Positions 34,243 through 48,332 of a stretch of 64,000 nucleotides of DNA are shown piece after piece. A program made the position numbers and the translations under genes. Where the stretch lies: assembly GCF_028858725.1 (NCBI RefSeq), contig NC_084790.1, positions 746,501 through 810,500 on the forward strand. The letters run 5' to 3'. The notes below the pieces were generated by a model, which worked only from the letters and a program-made list of their open reading frames with translations, did no database searches and was not told the origin of the DNA. Source of the DNA: Colius striatus. Its lineage: Eukaryota > Chordata > Aves > Coliiformes > Coliidae. Positions within the stretch are counted from its first letter, which is position 1. Every line of letters begins with the position of its first letter.

Positions 34243-34790
34243 AGTCATTGAATGGTTTCAGTTGGCAGAGACCTTTCAGCTCATGGGGTGCAGCCTCTGA
34301 ACCAGCCCATTGCCCTCAGTGCAACACCCACCCAGCTCTGAAACCCCTCCAGGGATGGGGACTCCAGCAGCTCCCTGGGCAGCTGTTCCAGTGCCTGACA
34401 GCCCTGGCACCAAAGCAATTCCTCCTCATCCAACCTGAACTTGCCCTGGTGACACTTGAGGCTGTTTCCTCTTGTTTTATTGCTTGAACAGCCCAACCCC
34501 ACCTGGCTGCAGCTTCCTTTTAGGTAGCTGGAGAGAGCCAGAAGGTCTTCCCTGAGCCTTCTGTTCTCCAGGCTCAACAGCCCAAGATCCCTCAGCCCTT
34601 CCTCAGCTGAGACATGCTCCAAACCCTTTCCTAGCTTGGTAGCCCAGCCTCTGGATCCTCTCCAGCACCTCCATGTCCTTCTTGTAAGAGGGACCCAGAA
34701 CTGGACACAGGGTTTTAGGTGCAGCCCAGCACAGGGGAATGATCAGCTCCCTGCTCCTGCTGACAATTCACACTGTGCTAGCTTTTTGAA
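34243..34790 (-). repeat. CR1 LINE 3' fragment
   Basis: About 550 bp of minus-oriented CR1. It shows the 3' tail (complement of 'gtcattgaatggtttcag'), the 'gctcatggggtgcagcctct' block near the end and the mid-region 'cacaggggaatgatcagctc' block. It is older and more diverged than the 20-kb copy. Confidence 0.85.
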
Positions 34791-36745
34791 GCAGCTCAAC
34801 TCCATACACATAGTAAGCTTGCCTTCAGCTTGCTTCTGAAGGCTGTCCAAAAAACCAAAAGGGATGGGAGTGGATTGCTGCTGGCAGATGAAGCCCCAAA
34901 CTCACTCTGGGGAGGCCGTGGGAAAGAAGGCTGCTGGGAGCAGAGCGTGGCCTGGGTGAATTAGCACTGTGGCCTGCAGATGATGGATGGGCTGGCAGCT
35001 GGGGCACCAGCATCAAAGTATGTTTTCTTGGCAAGAGCTTTTTGTCAAAATGGTCTCTTGCAGATTTGAATCACTGGATACAAGGCTCCTTCCAGAGGGG
35101 TTTTGAAGGCTGGTGCCTGGCTCATAAAACTCGACCCAGAGCCCCTTCCAGCCAGCATTTGCTTGGTGTGCTGGCTTTCATTAAAGTGCTTGCAGAAGGA
35201 AAAGTTGGTGTTGGTAGAAAGGAGGAGAGTAGCAACATGTTTCTCTTGGCAGTGGTGCTGGGTGTTCCTGCTCAGAGTCATTGTGGGGCTGGGATGCAAA
35301 TAAGAGCTGCCAGGTGTGGGGTGCTAGAGCAGCCAGAGCATTTCAGTGGCACTGGGGGCCTGGGGGAGGAGCGGGGTGACAGCCAAGGCTGCAGCACCTC
35401 CTGGGCTTTCCCAGGGCTGTGGTGCTGAGTGGTGCCCAGGGAGCACAGGAAAGCCTGCCAAAAAGACCTCCTTGCATGGCTTCAGTGCTGATCTCAGCTG
35501 CAGGCATGACTCCTGTTTGGAGTTGGCAGCTAGAAAGCCAGATCTTTTTTCCTTTCTGGGGCAGTGCATCACAGGCCTCTTGAATGGCCAGGAATGGATC
35601 CCCATGTTTGCAATGTCAGGAATCTGAGGTTTCAGAAACCTCTGGAATTTCCACAGAGCTACAACAGATGGTTTTTTCCTGAAATGGCCATTCCCACGGG
35701 TGTTCCAGCACCAAGGGGTGTTCTGGAGCCAGAGACTGCCAGTTGCCTTCCTAGCTCCTGACCCCTGCTGCTTAATATCCATGGAAAAATGGAATCTTGC
35801 CATAGGGGTGCTTGAGGAGGATTGCTTGACTCTGATCTCTGCTCCCATGGCTGTTCATGTGCTGTGCTCACAAGGCCCTGCTGGGCAGGAGGGAGGGAGG
35901 TTCCCCTGGGAGTGCCCCTGGGCACAGCACAGCATAAATCCCCCTGAATGTTCCTTTGGACTAAAGAGTTTCACAGTGTTGCTGCAAGAGTGTGAAGCAG
36001 CAAAGTGGATGTACTGGCTTTGCTGGGGTTTCCTTGGCATGTTCTTTGCTGTGAGAGCACCTGCACACCTCCATCACCTCCCTCAGGCACCCCCCTGGCT
36101 CCTGTCGTTGTTGGGCAGCACTTTCAGACGCTGTGCTCGCACGTGCTTGAAGCTGGGACGTGTGGGATAAGCTGTTCTGTGAGTCTGGCCTGGGCTGCTG
36201 TGTGCCAACACGTGTGCTCGTGTGGCTGCCTGGTCAGCAGGCGTGGGGCACAGCTGAGGGTTGAAACTACAGGCTGTGGGTGTGTTGGGGGATCACTTCC
36301 ATGAACAGTTTGCTCTGCAGGAAAGGGCTGCCCCAGACCACAGACAAATGCTGTGGGAATGGGGAGAGGTTCCTTTTGGTACCACTGTGGGGTTTGGTTG
36401 GTTGAAGGTGTGTGAAACTCCACATATGCCTGGAGCAGTTTGGATTTCCTGCTGCAAGGAAAGCTTTGCTCTGCTCTAAAAGGGAAAAGACAACAGAACC
36501 TCCCTGTACAGCGCTGGTGGGGCTGGTTCCTGCTGCTTCTTGCCCTGTGTGAGTTCAGGGCCAGCACAGGTGGTTATGGCTAAGGTTTGCATAGACCAAC
36601 CCACGGTGTTGTCACCAGAAATGTTTGCTGTTTTGCTGACTCCTGTGGTTATCATCAAATTGACTTTGTTTTTAGAACAAGTGGGTTTTTGTTCTTCCAG
36701 CCAATGTGCTGGATTGAACCCATGTGCATTACGTTCATCTTTTAA

Positions 36746-36937
<192 letters not shown>

Positions 36938-37497
36938 TGACCGGATGGTACTTGATGTGAATGCAGTCCAGTTTGATAGGAGCACAGGGGTCATTGGCTC
37001 TGGGAAATTTGCATGCTGAGGTTTAAGTGGGCCTGGGATTGAATCTTTTAGTAGTTGTCCTAAAATACAGGGAACTTAAAATTGTAGTTGAGCATAAGAG
37101 ATTTGAGAAGAGATGGAAGAGAATACATCCCTTGGTGGAGATTCAGTTTGGGTTTTGATACTTTGCTTGGAAAACTCGGTTTAATTCCTGTGCCAACCTG
37201 GTGCAATAGTGTAGCAAAAGACATTTGGATCATATGGGGTTTTTTTCAGTTGATGTTTTTGGAAAGCTGCTGGTGTAGTGCCAGCATGAGCCCTGGATGC
37301 CTCCTGGTGTTAACCCAGCATCCCTCTCCCCCAGTCTGAAGCTGCACAGCGGGTCTGTAAAGCACAGCTTTCCTTTGGCTGAGCTGTGGACAGAACAGCC
37401 ATGTGCTGGGGGAAAACAACAAGTTCTGGTTTACCCCCTTCAAGCTTTTTTTGTTTCTCTTGGAAGCTTTTTGATTTTCCCCTTTGCAAAGCATCTT

Positions 37498-37672
37498 CTG
37501 CCCAGGGAGGGTGTGGAGGCTCCTTCCTTGGAGGGCTTCAAGACCCACCTGGACACATTCCTATGTGACCTGATCTAGGTGGGAGCTGCTTCTGCAGAGG
37601 GGTTGCACTGCATGAGCTCTAAAGCTCCCTCCCAACCCCCACCATGCTGTGATTCCATGATTCTGCTGCTCT
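37498..37672 (+). repeat. CR1 LINE 3' tail
   Basis: A short plus-oriented CR1 tail. It starts at 'tgcccagggagggtgtggag', carries the 'cttcaagacccacctggaca' block and ends with the octamer-like 'ctgtgattccatgattctg'. Confidence 0.9.
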
Positions 37673-37964
37673 GAGGCACAGCAGCTCATTCAGCCTCAAC
37701 CAGACCCACGTTTGGCACTTGGCTTCAGCCAAGTTTCCTGAGCAGTTTTGTGAGAGAGCCAGAAAGCTTGTAGTGAATAATCCATGGTGCCTCAGTGGAC
37801 TCCTGCTTCAGACCAGCTTGTTTTTCATTAAGAAATCCTCCCCAGTGTTCCTTTTCCCTATTAATAAAGTTCTCTGTTAAAGTTTCCTCACGTTAGCCTG
37901 CACCTGGAAGAAACTTAGTGTTAGCAAAAGGTTACTATCTCTTTTTCATTGGTGTGTAGGTTTG

Positions 37965-37968
37965 GTGT

Positions 37969-37999
<31 letters not shown>

Positions 38000-38000
38000 T
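37965..38000 (+). repeat. (TG)n microsatellite
   Basis: About 36 bp of mostly TG dinucleotides with one TTTG interruption, in GPATCH8 intron 2. Likely length-polymorphic. Confidence 0.85.
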
Positions 38001-40705
38001 AGATGTTTACAAAAGCACTTACCCAACTTGGGGTGTTCGCCGTTTTTCTTCCGCAGCAGTTGGCCCATAGTAGCTAAGCAGCCATCATCTGGTTTGTATT
38101 GCACGGTCTGCCTTTTTCATTTCTTCTCTAGGGTTTCCTTTCCCCTTTCTTATTTCTGTTCTTCTGGTCCAGTGAACACTGCATATAGTACCTACTGTCT
38201 TAATGTGCTGGCATGATGCTAGATTTAGGCATGGCGGTAACCGATGACGCATGAGATAATGCTGCAGAGATGGGAGTTTGGATTCAGTGTTCTGAATGCT
38301 TCAATCCCAACGTGTGGCTATGGGGATGTGAATCAAAATGCCAAGCCTGCTCCCTTATGGAAATGGAATGAGAGATATTTGTTGGTAGCCTGCTCTGTGC
38401 CACGCTGGAAATGAGTGTCTCAAAGTCATTCCGATGCTCCTTACAGACCAGACTGGTTATCCGATTGCTCCCGAGTGTTTTCCCAAGCAGAGGAGTAGGA
38501 GTGGTCCCAGCTTGCATCTCTGGGGTTCTGGAGGGAGTCACACCCACACAAGCATGTGAAAGCTGAACAGGGATGCTGGGGGCAGCTTGGGGCACCTGCA
38601 GGTGGAAGGGCTTTGCTGCACTTGCATTCATGCTGAGCTGTGGCAGAAAAATGAAGTTGCAGCTTTGGTATTAAAGTCATATGGATCTCACCATCCAAAT
38701 AATGGGAGGTTATTAATCTCTGTACCTTCTGAGTAGGTTTTAATGTGTTCCAGTCCAGCCTAAAGGTTAAATCTGGGGAGTTTGATGAAGCAGAAAAGAG
38801 AAGAGCTTACTTCTGTGGGAGGAGAACAAGTTAAACCCTCAAGTGTTCTTACTTTAAAATACACTTATTTTGCTGCTCTTTTACTTCTAGTAAGAGAAAC
38901 AAGCATTTGAGGTGTAGGGCCCCAGCCTTGCTCCTCTGGGAAGGAGTCACAGAACAGAGTAACTGAGTGTTGTGCCTTGTCACAGTGCTCAGTGTTGAGC
39001 ACACAGGAGCTGCCTTCACAGGCCAGTCTCAGAGTTCAAAAGCTGTGACTGCTGCATGGAGTGGCCTTTTGGTCTCATGAACCAACCCAGAGTCAGAAAC
39101 CAGTCAGGAACAAACTGGTGACTATTCAGGTTGATCCTCATAGGGCCTTCACTGAACACATTGTTGGTCTCTCTAAGAAAAGGTGTAGCTGGGAAGCAGT
39201 TTCCTGGCACCTGGGCAAATGACTTTGCTTCCACACTAGGAATGACCTGTGTGCTTTTGAAACTGGCAAATGACCAGTTTCAGCCTGACCTTGGCAGAGG
39301 TTAGTGGTGCACCTCTTGTGCAGGACCTCTCCCTAGGAACCAGCTGTTCATACCACTTTTCCTGCCCTCTTGTATTTGAGGCTGTTTGACTGTGGGTGAG
39401 CATAACATCCTTGAGCTGCAAGTGAGAGGGAGGGAGCGAGGACAAGTGCATCGTGTGCAAATCCCACACATCTGAATATTTACAAGAGAACAAATTGTTT
39501 TGTAATCCTTACCCAGTTCTGTGTTAGCAAGTCAACCAGCCTTTGAAAAGGGATCTGCTCAGGAAGAGCCCATGGTTATGGAAGTAGTTTGGGTGAGCAA
39601 TGTCTTGTGTGGAAGGAAGGGTGTTAATAACAGCAGATCAAAGCACTTTCCAGTTAAGAATGTGAAGTTTGGTTATCCTACAGACTTAGGTGTACTCTTA
39701 AATGTGCTTCTTGCAGCTCCTCACACCTCCTTAGTTATATGAAAGTGCTTTGAAGACTAAAGGTAGCTTGCATTTGGAAATCCCAGGGGCAGAGGGTTTC
39801 TCTTGAAGTACACATTGGACAATCACCACTGAAGTGAGATCCATCTCTGCAGCATTATCTGTTGAGAGGTGCTGACTGTACTGCTACAGCATGCAACTCA
39901 AAGGTGGCTGGAAAAATAGGTTTGGGAGTCTACAGATCATTACAATGTTGAACTGTGTCCTCAATTAGCTCACTTAGTGTTGTTCCAGTGGAAATCCTGC
40001 TTTGTGCAGCTTGTTTAGGCCAAAGATGTCTGGACTGAAACACGCGACCGTAACCAAAGTACATTTCTGGGAAACAGAGCTGACAGGAGCCAGTGGATGT
40101 CCACAGCCCAAACAACAAGCCAGCTAGTTTCCATTACTAAACTGAGGCAAATATTTCATATCAATGAACTCTTCATAGCTGCAAATGCTGGTAGAATTCC
40201 CCCCACACACACAGTAGCTTTTCGTTTTGCTCTAGTTGGAGAGATGCAGCACTTGGCCTGGCTGTTCCTGCCAGTGGAGCCACTGGCCTGTGAGAAACCA
40301 CAGCCCTTCACCCTTTGCTTAACCTCCAGAAGCTGCATGCATGCATTTTGAAACCCTTTGAGGTACACTGAGCTCAGGTACTCCAATGGGAAGTCACAAA
40401 GTATTGCAGCTTGGATAGAATCCAGATTCTCTTCACCTTAATGCCTTATTTCCACACGTCTCCTGACTCTTGTTGCCATGAATTGATGGGTTGCTTTGGC
40501 CCAGCCCTGCACATCAGGTAGGAGATGGCAATACACCCTTAGAGCCCACACAAGCAAGATGCAGAGTGCCAGGGAGGGAGCCCACAGCACTGCAGGTTGG
40601 AGGCCAGACTGCATTATCACCCACTTGCTCTGGAGCTTGTTAGTTTGTCCGTGTCATAACTAACAAATGTCCTTTCCCCCCTCCCCTCTCTCTCATCCTG
40701 CTCAG

Positions 40706-40752
40706 TCACACACACGGCTCCCTGAGCTCCACGAGCTGTCGGGCTGCGGTCG
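40706..40752 (+). other. Candidate cryptic or poison exon in GPATCH8 intron 2
   Basis: A long pyrimidine tract ending TCATCCTGCTCAG (AG at 40704-40705) precedes a 47-nt, GC-richer segment followed by GTAGCG (weak donor) at 40753. Continuing exon 2 in frame gives S-H-T-R-L-P-E-L-H-E-L-S-G-C-G and then a TAG across the donor. Since 47 is not a multiple of three, inclusion would shift the frame. Splicing here is speculative. Confidence 0.2.
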
Positions 40753-43093
40753 GTAGCGGTGCACAAGCTGAGGCTGGGCTGTGTGGCACTGGATATCTGT
40801 ACAGATCTGTGGACTCCATTAGTTCCAAAGTGTCATTGGTGAGGCTGCTGATTTGACGTTTAGCAGCAGCCCGATGTGGACAGCGCTATAAATGATGTGC
40901 TTCTTGAAGCTGAATGGTGTAGCATTACTATTTGGCTTTTCTCTCTGGCCTTCATTGTGTCATCTGTAGTGAGCTCTAGGTTTTGTTTTGGGAATCTTTT
41001 TTGTTTCAACCTCTTGTTTGCATGGGTTCACCCAGTAGCATCCAATCCTTGCTTATAGATTCCTCCATACACAGTCAGCACAGCTTACAAGCCACTCAAG
41101 AGATGTATGGCTCCTGCTGAGGCTGAGAGAGCCACGTGGGCACCTGGGTATCTTACAGAAAACCTGGGTTTGGGCAAAACTACTGGTTTGATGTATCCAA
41201 AACACAGTTCAGCGCACCCACAGCAGCAAAACCTTTCCGTTCTGGTGTGCATCTTTCCATCTGTGCCTTTTCCCTTTCTATTGGCCAGGACTTTTGGTCA
41301 GAAATTTGGGCTTGCTCCTGCTCAGGGATTGCTGACACCCATGGAAAGCAAACGAGGGCATCAGGACAGGGGGCTGAGTAGGCCAGTTGGAGCTGCTGGA
41401 GCAGCTCGTTTCGGATGAGGTTTTTTCCAGGGTGCTGTTTGGTGAAGGCAAACATGTCCCACATGCTTTCAGAAAAGCTGCCCTTCATTTGCAATGCAAA
41501 GTTCTCCAGCTGTAAACAGAAATGCTCGCTACTGAGCAGCTCCAGAGTGGGTGATGGTAATGCCAGGAGATGGAAATGGCTCCATCCAGAGCCTGCTGAG
41601 CTGCTCTGCACTATGCTGAGCACCCCCAGCTGCTGTCTGGCCTTGGCTCTGTCACTGGGTGCCCAGACAGACAGTTCTGCTGGTGTGAGCAGTTTGGATG
41701 GTAAATGGGAACTCACCTGCTCATCCAAACACCAATGGGGAGATTTATTTTGGCTGCCTCACTAGTTTTTGGTTGTGCTGTAACACAAGGAGCTGCAAGA
41801 GGACAGTGTCAAAGTGAGGAGGCTGCTGCCAGCTCTCAGCAGTAACAAAAACCCATTCCAGCTGCTGCAACACTTGCTGCCCAGTGGCAAACTTTGCACC
41901 TAATAGCCCTGGCTACTCCTCAGGCTGCCAGGCTTTGTGCAATGGCTCTCGTGGGGCAGCCTGGCAGGCCTGGCCTGCCAGCTTTGCCTTTGCTGAGGAG
42001 CGGTTCTGCTGCTCTGCTCTGGGGAGAGGCTCGAGGTGGCCGTTGGAAATGGGAGGTTGAGCAGGGCTAGAAACGAGCAGAATAAGGACTAGGTCCCAGC
42101 TCAGATGCTGGCATTAAAATTTAGAGTCATTCCCCCTAACCAGTGAATCAGGAGCTGCCCCATTTCAGTTAAAACCAGGAGGTAGATTCAGTGCTGAAGC
42201 AAGCAAATGGAAGTGACCGAGGGTGAGCCCCATCCTTCTGGGAACTGGGGCAGGACAATATTGAGGCCTAATTCCAATTGCTGGCAAGCAACCTGTGGCC
42301 ATCCTCTTGAGTGGTTTTGTAAAAGTGGTGCTAATGTGTATAACCCTTCTAAATTCTTCTCTTTTGTTTTTTTTTGTCCCCCTTTAACATTTGTTTCCCC
42401 CTTCACTGTGTCAGTCACAACACACCGCTCCTGAATCTCCCAGCTGCTCTTGACTTGTTGAATTTCTTTTATGCTTTCACTCTTGTTTAATAAATACATT
42501 ACTTGCAAGCAGTGAATTGAAAACAAAGCAAAAGCAAGAAAAAAAATAAACTACCATTAGTGATTGGACAGTTTCTTACTTTGTGTTACATTTAACTGTT
42601 CTTTTGACAGCCCAGTTTTTAAAGCCAGGTTCGTATGGAAATGCTTTCACTCCACTTGCACTGCTTTTGGAAATAGCATACTGCTTCATCTGTCTTTATT
42701 TTAGTGCATTCATACCACGGTGCAGTCAGCACAATGTCTCATCTCCACTTAGCCAAAGATTGCAAAGGACTCCTCCTTTTCTCTGTGTGTGTGTGGTTCT
42801 GAAAAGCAAGCAGCCGTTTTTGTCAGCGTGGGCTTTTAAACCCAAACTCAAGGCTGCTGTGGCAGCTCCAGCTGCAGTGCCAACAGTGCAACAATCAGTG
42901 CCTTAGCCACAACCCCCTGGAACTCGGGGCCCCTTTTTGCAGGAAGGACTGTGCAGGTGTGGCTGTTGGAGAAACAGGCTGCAGCAGGTAAGTCATCCCC
43001 CTGCTTCCCAGCAGGCAGCCTTCCCCTTCTCCATGGGCTTTGGGCCAAGAATCCACATCTCTTCATTTTGGCTTCTTTTTGGATATAATGATT

Positions 43094-43502
43094 GGAGCAT
43101 GATCCTGCTGAGGAAAGGCTGTGGGCCCTGGGGCTGCTCAGGCTGGAGAAGAGGAGACTGAGGGGGGAGCTCATTCATAGTGACCAAGATCTCAATGGAG
43201 GGTGTCAGGAGGTTGGGGCAGCACTTTTTTGCTGTTGTATCCAGTGCCAGGACAAGGGATGATGGGATGAAGCTAGAACACAAACAGTTCCATGTAAACA
43301 CAAGGCCAAACTGTTTCAGTGTTGGGGTGAGGGAGCCCTGGCCCAGGCTGCCCAGGGAGCGTGTGGAGGCTCCTTCCTTGGAGCTCTTCAAGCCCCCCCG
43401 GACACGTTCCTGTGCTCCCTGATCTAGGTGGCCCTACTTTAGCAGGGGTTTTAGACTAGGTAATCTCTAAAGCTCCCTTCCAACCCTCCCATTCTGTGCT
43501 TT
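43094..43502 (+). repeat. CR1 LINE 3' fragment
   Basis: About 410 bp, plus orientation, running from 'ggattgg'-type sequence and 'ctgaggaaaggctgtgggcc' to a tail of 'ttccaaccctcccattctgtg'. It is closely similar in layout to the copy at 54.1 kb, so the two are direct repeats of one subfamily. Confidence 0.92.
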
Positions 43503-43799
43503 CAGCTTTTACAACCAGACATTTCCTTAGTTGTCCTTTTGTGTTTTGGTTTATTTTCAAGTAGCCCTAATTCCATCCTGAGGGAGAGCCTGAGCCCAGA
43601 GCGTGGCAAAAACACACACTGTTGCCTTGAAAAACACCGAGGCTAAATATCTGGCTCTAGTGGTATGGCAGGATTCAACAAAAGACATGAAAGTTCTCCT
43701 GGACAGAATCTTTCTGAGGAGAAAGGCATCCCTGCAGCAATAGCTCTGGGAAGATTGTGTCTTTCAAGCTGATTCACCAGAGTTCTGCAAACTGTGTCA

Positions 43800-43921
43800 A
43801 AGCCCAGCTGGACGAGCTCCTGTGTGCCCTGCTCTAGGTGGTGCTGCTCTGGCAGGGGGGTTGCACTGGATGAGCTTCCCAGCTCCCTCCCAACCCTTGA
43901 GACCCTGTGATTCTGTGACTT
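43800..43921 (+). repeat. CR1 LINE 3' tail
   Basis: About 120 bp, plus orientation: 'caaagcccagctggacgagc', then 'gggttgcactggatgagctt' and the terminal 'ccctgtgattctgtgac'. It is a separate insertion about 300 bp after the previous copy. Confidence 0.9.
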
Positions 43922-44897
43922 CTGTTTAACAATGGGGAGGTGAACAGGTCCTAGCTGAGAGTCCCTCGAGGAGCTGGCAGTCAGTCACTGCTAGTGAAGC
44001 GATGGATGAGGGACAAGCTGTCAGCTCCAGATGGTCCCAAGGGTGCCTTTAGCACTCCTGTGTTTTGGAAGGGGAAGAAATGTTGCCTAAAAGCATCAAG
44101 AGTTGCACTCAGAGCCCTGTTTTCAAATGCTGACGCCGAATTGCTGCCTCAGTACGTTCCCACCTATTCCAAAGTAGCCTTTTGTGTTTGTTTTGGAGGA
44201 AGATGAGACATTATGCTTATTGTTTCCCCTACATGCACTAATGGTTCCTCGCTGGTAACTTATTGCTAGGCCTGTTTCATTCTAACATCTTAGTATTTCG
44301 GTTAGTTTCCATGTGAAATGCATCACCCAGTCTGTGCTTGAGCTCATTTGATTTAATTGATTTTCTTTTTGTTTCTTTTGGTTTACTAACCTCACTGTAT
44401 TTTCAGTTTAATATTGGCTGCATGCTAGTTGATATATCTATATATACATATATACCAAAAAAACCCAATCAAGTCGAGCCTGGATTTTGCTATGATTGTG
44501 TTTTGGTTTCTAGTGGTGGGGCAGTCTTGCACTTACAACTTACTCAAGTCTGACAAAAGCCTGACACACAAACAAAATGACTAAACACATTGTAGATTTT
44601 CTTTACCAAAAATCCCCCCCCAAAAAAAAAACCCCTCCCCCTACAACAAATCTGAAGTGGTGCTGTCTAGGTGATGGAAATGATTGTCTCAATAGCTTGA
44701 TTTCCTGCTTTTTACTGTCAATTTTTATTGGTACACTTTCTTTTCTCCTACATTGCTCTTTTTTTTTTGTCGTCGTTGTTGTTATTTTTTTCCTTTGAGA
44801 TGTGATGCACTAAAGTTGCCCAGCACACCATCAGAAAGTGACCTTCCCCTGATACCCCCCTTCCCCCTGGAAAACATTTCTAGCCAGCAATTTTTGA

Positions 44898-45218
<321 letters not shown>

Positions 45219-48200
45219 TAGATTAGGCTGGTCTTTCCATTGTTAATATAATCCAAACAAATGCACTGTTGTTGAGTCTCATATTTAGCAGTTTGCAAGC
45301 GGAAGCTGCTGCCTCCTCGCTGGTACAGGTTAGACATGGTGCGTGTGTGTCGTGTACGTGTAAGAACCGCCCTGTTTGGCCTTTGTGGAGGGAGGTGAAT
45401 TAACTGCCTACTTTACTAACAGGTAGTTGTGCAGCTTCTAAAACTATAATGACATTCTGCTGGCTGGATGCTTTGACATGAGCAGAATTAAAACCACCAG
45501 CTAGTTAGGATGACCTGTCTGCATGTCTCGCAGTGGTGTTAGAAGCCATTAGAAGGCGAGTAAAAGGGCCCACTGAAGACTGGAAGTGGTGGCAGAGGTT
45601 CTCATGGATGGGAGAGGCTCACTTTTAGTTTGTCCAGGGGGCTTTCAGGGGTTTGACTTAGCTCTTACATCCATTTGTGAGGGATTTAGCCAGCCTCCTT
45701 GGGACACCATAGTGCCACTTGAACCGATGCACCTTGAGCCTAAATTCTTCCCGTGACACTAAATACTGTGATTTCAATTGAGCCAGTGCTGCCCAGGTCA
45801 TGGGGTTGGCTTTAGCCCCTGCCCTGACCAGCAGCTCCTGGTGTGCCCTGCTCAGGATGCCAGCACACAACCATGCTGCCTTGGCACACACTGTGAGTGG
45901 TGTTTCCTGTCAGTGCCTGTTGCCGTGACCCTGCCAGTCAGGGCACTCGGGATTTCTCATGAAACACTGTGCCCAGGTGGCTTCTGTAGAAGCCTCTTGA
46001 AGTGTTGGAAACTCAAGCACACTCATGAGTTCCTCAGAGTCATTTACTCATGTTCCCATAGCTTTAGTCTGAAGACCTGGGAGCCTGTAATTGGACTTCA
46101 GTGCCCCTACAGTGAGCCTGTTAGAGATAAGTGTTTCAGGGCTGTGGAGGACGGCCAAGAGGTAACGAGGCTCTGGGCTCTGGGAAGGCACATTCCTCAT
46201 CTCTTGGACTGAGGCATTCTAACTGCTCAGACAGGACTGCCTTGGTGGTTAATGCTTCTTGCTTCCTCTAACACAGTTCCCTCGGGAGTCCTGTGGTTGA
46301 TGCATGGCACTGCTCCATCCCCCTCGCGTCCCGTGCCAGTGCTCAGGACCCAGTTGTACCTGTCACCTCTTGGGCTTCTGCTTTTGTCGTGGCCTTCACT
46401 GGATGTGTAATTTGGTGTGTTTTCTCTTTTTGGGTGCCCCTGTTATTGCCTCTGTGAGTCAAGCAGTGTGGAAATACGGAGACTTGAAAGAAGCTAAAGC
46501 CTTCTGCCGGCTGGATTCAAAAGCACAGCCCCGAGGGGCCCCGTGCCACGAGGTGGTGTGGGCACTGACCCGATGGAGTGAGCAGCAGAGGACTGTCTTG
46601 AGTCTGGGGCAAGAGGGTGATGCCACTGTGTCCTGGGCAGTCCCTGGGCCTCAGCAGCATTTGCATTCTGACAGTTGTCCTGCTGTAGATTTCCCCACTG
46701 TGCCTTTCAAAGCACTGAGGCTGTACCGTGGCTCTTACTTGCGTGTTACTGAAGCTCTGGTGATTTGAAGTGGCCAGAAGCTACAGACACATGGTGGGTA
46801 TGGGCTCTGAGGGCTTTCCTGCAGCTTCTGGCTTTGAGTAGAAATGTAGGAGTGAAAACAGCCTGTGTAGGTTAACCCAGGTAGGTGCTGAAAGGTTCCT
46901 ACTGCAGGCTTTGGGGAGGTACGGTGCTGATCAGCTGCCAGAAGGGAAGCAGCACCCTGTGCATCTGACAGAGGCACAAACAGGCCCCATGGCTGCCCCA
47001 GCAGACAGAGGATGCAGAGCAGTGCTGCTGCTCCACACAGACATCACAGACACTCCCTCTCAGGCTCTAGCTGTGTCCCTGGTGATGGTCACATTGGGAG
47101 TGTTCCATTCCATACCCAGTGACCTTTTTATGTGAATCGTAGATTGTCCAAAATCCAAATGGAAACTGCCAGGAAGGGAAACATTTGCATCCAATTTTCA
47201 TCTTACTCTGGGAGCTCAAAGAGCAAAGCCACTTGGTGTACACTGAAAATTGGAGAGCAAAACACAACAGTTCTTTCCCTTTCTTCCTCAGAAAAGACCA
47301 GGAGAGGTTTCTAAGAGATGCAGGAACAGCAGACACGGAGCATCTGTCATTAACTCCTCCTGCTCCCTGCTGTGCTGGGGCCTAAAGCCTTCAGCAGCCT
47401 GAGGTTAAGAGGTACAGCAGGAGCAGAACCACTCCAAGGAGTCTTTGGCTGTGGATGGGATGTGTGACCTCCCTGCAGAAGGCCTTTGCAACCCTCAAAC
47501 CCCTACATTTTGGCTTACATGTGTGGAATTGATGTTGCATTCCTCCCTTTTCCCTGCAGTTGGCTTCCAATTAACAGGAGATAGAGTTCAGCGTGCTTAC
47601 TTTTGCTAGATAGCTTTGAATTCAAGCTGTTTGTCTGAACTGGGGCCTCCTGTGTGGTTTCAGTGAATCTAAATGTTATACTACATGACACATGCCAGTC
47701 AGAAATGCTCATGTCTCCTGTGAGGACTGCTCAGATGTGGCAGCAGGGCTGTACCACGGGGACGGCTCCGTGTCACCCAGCGCCAGGAGTGCTGAGCTGT
47801 TTCTCTGGGTGGGAGCTGGAGCAGCCTACAATTCACACTTGCAAACTGCTGTCAGTAAAAATCTGCTGGTGTGGTACAAAGGTACCCAGCAGATTGGCTC
47901 ATTCTCTGCAGAATTCCAGCAGCAGAGTGGCTTTGTGCCTACGGGGGCAGCTGCTGGAGGCTGTAACTCTCCTTAACGAGTGGAGCTGTTGGAAGAGCTG
48001 AGCTGCTTGGGTAAGAAAGCAAGTCATCCATCTGTTTAACGTCACAGGGGTCAAAGAGAAGCTGAGCTGGAACACATCTGCATCTTGTGCTTTATTTTAG
48101 ATGAGTGGAGCATGAGGCAGGGCCAGTGCTGGTCATTCCTGGCCATGCAAGCATTAGGATGCTGGCCCAGGGAGGCTCATAAGGAATTCAGCAGAGTCAC

Positions 48201-48313
48201 TCCTCTGCTCATCTCTTCTCCTCATGGTTTTTTCACCCCTTTCTTTTTCCCCCACAAACAAGTTGTGTTATATTTGGAAATGAAGCTCCAGCTTGCTAAG
48301 GGCAAAGGAACAT

Positions 48314-48332
48314 GAAGAAGAAGAAGAAGAGA
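48314..48332 (+). repeat. (GAA)n microsatellite
   Basis: A run of six GAA-type trinucleotides in GPATCH8 intron 3, too short to suggest any structural effect. Confidence 0.8.
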
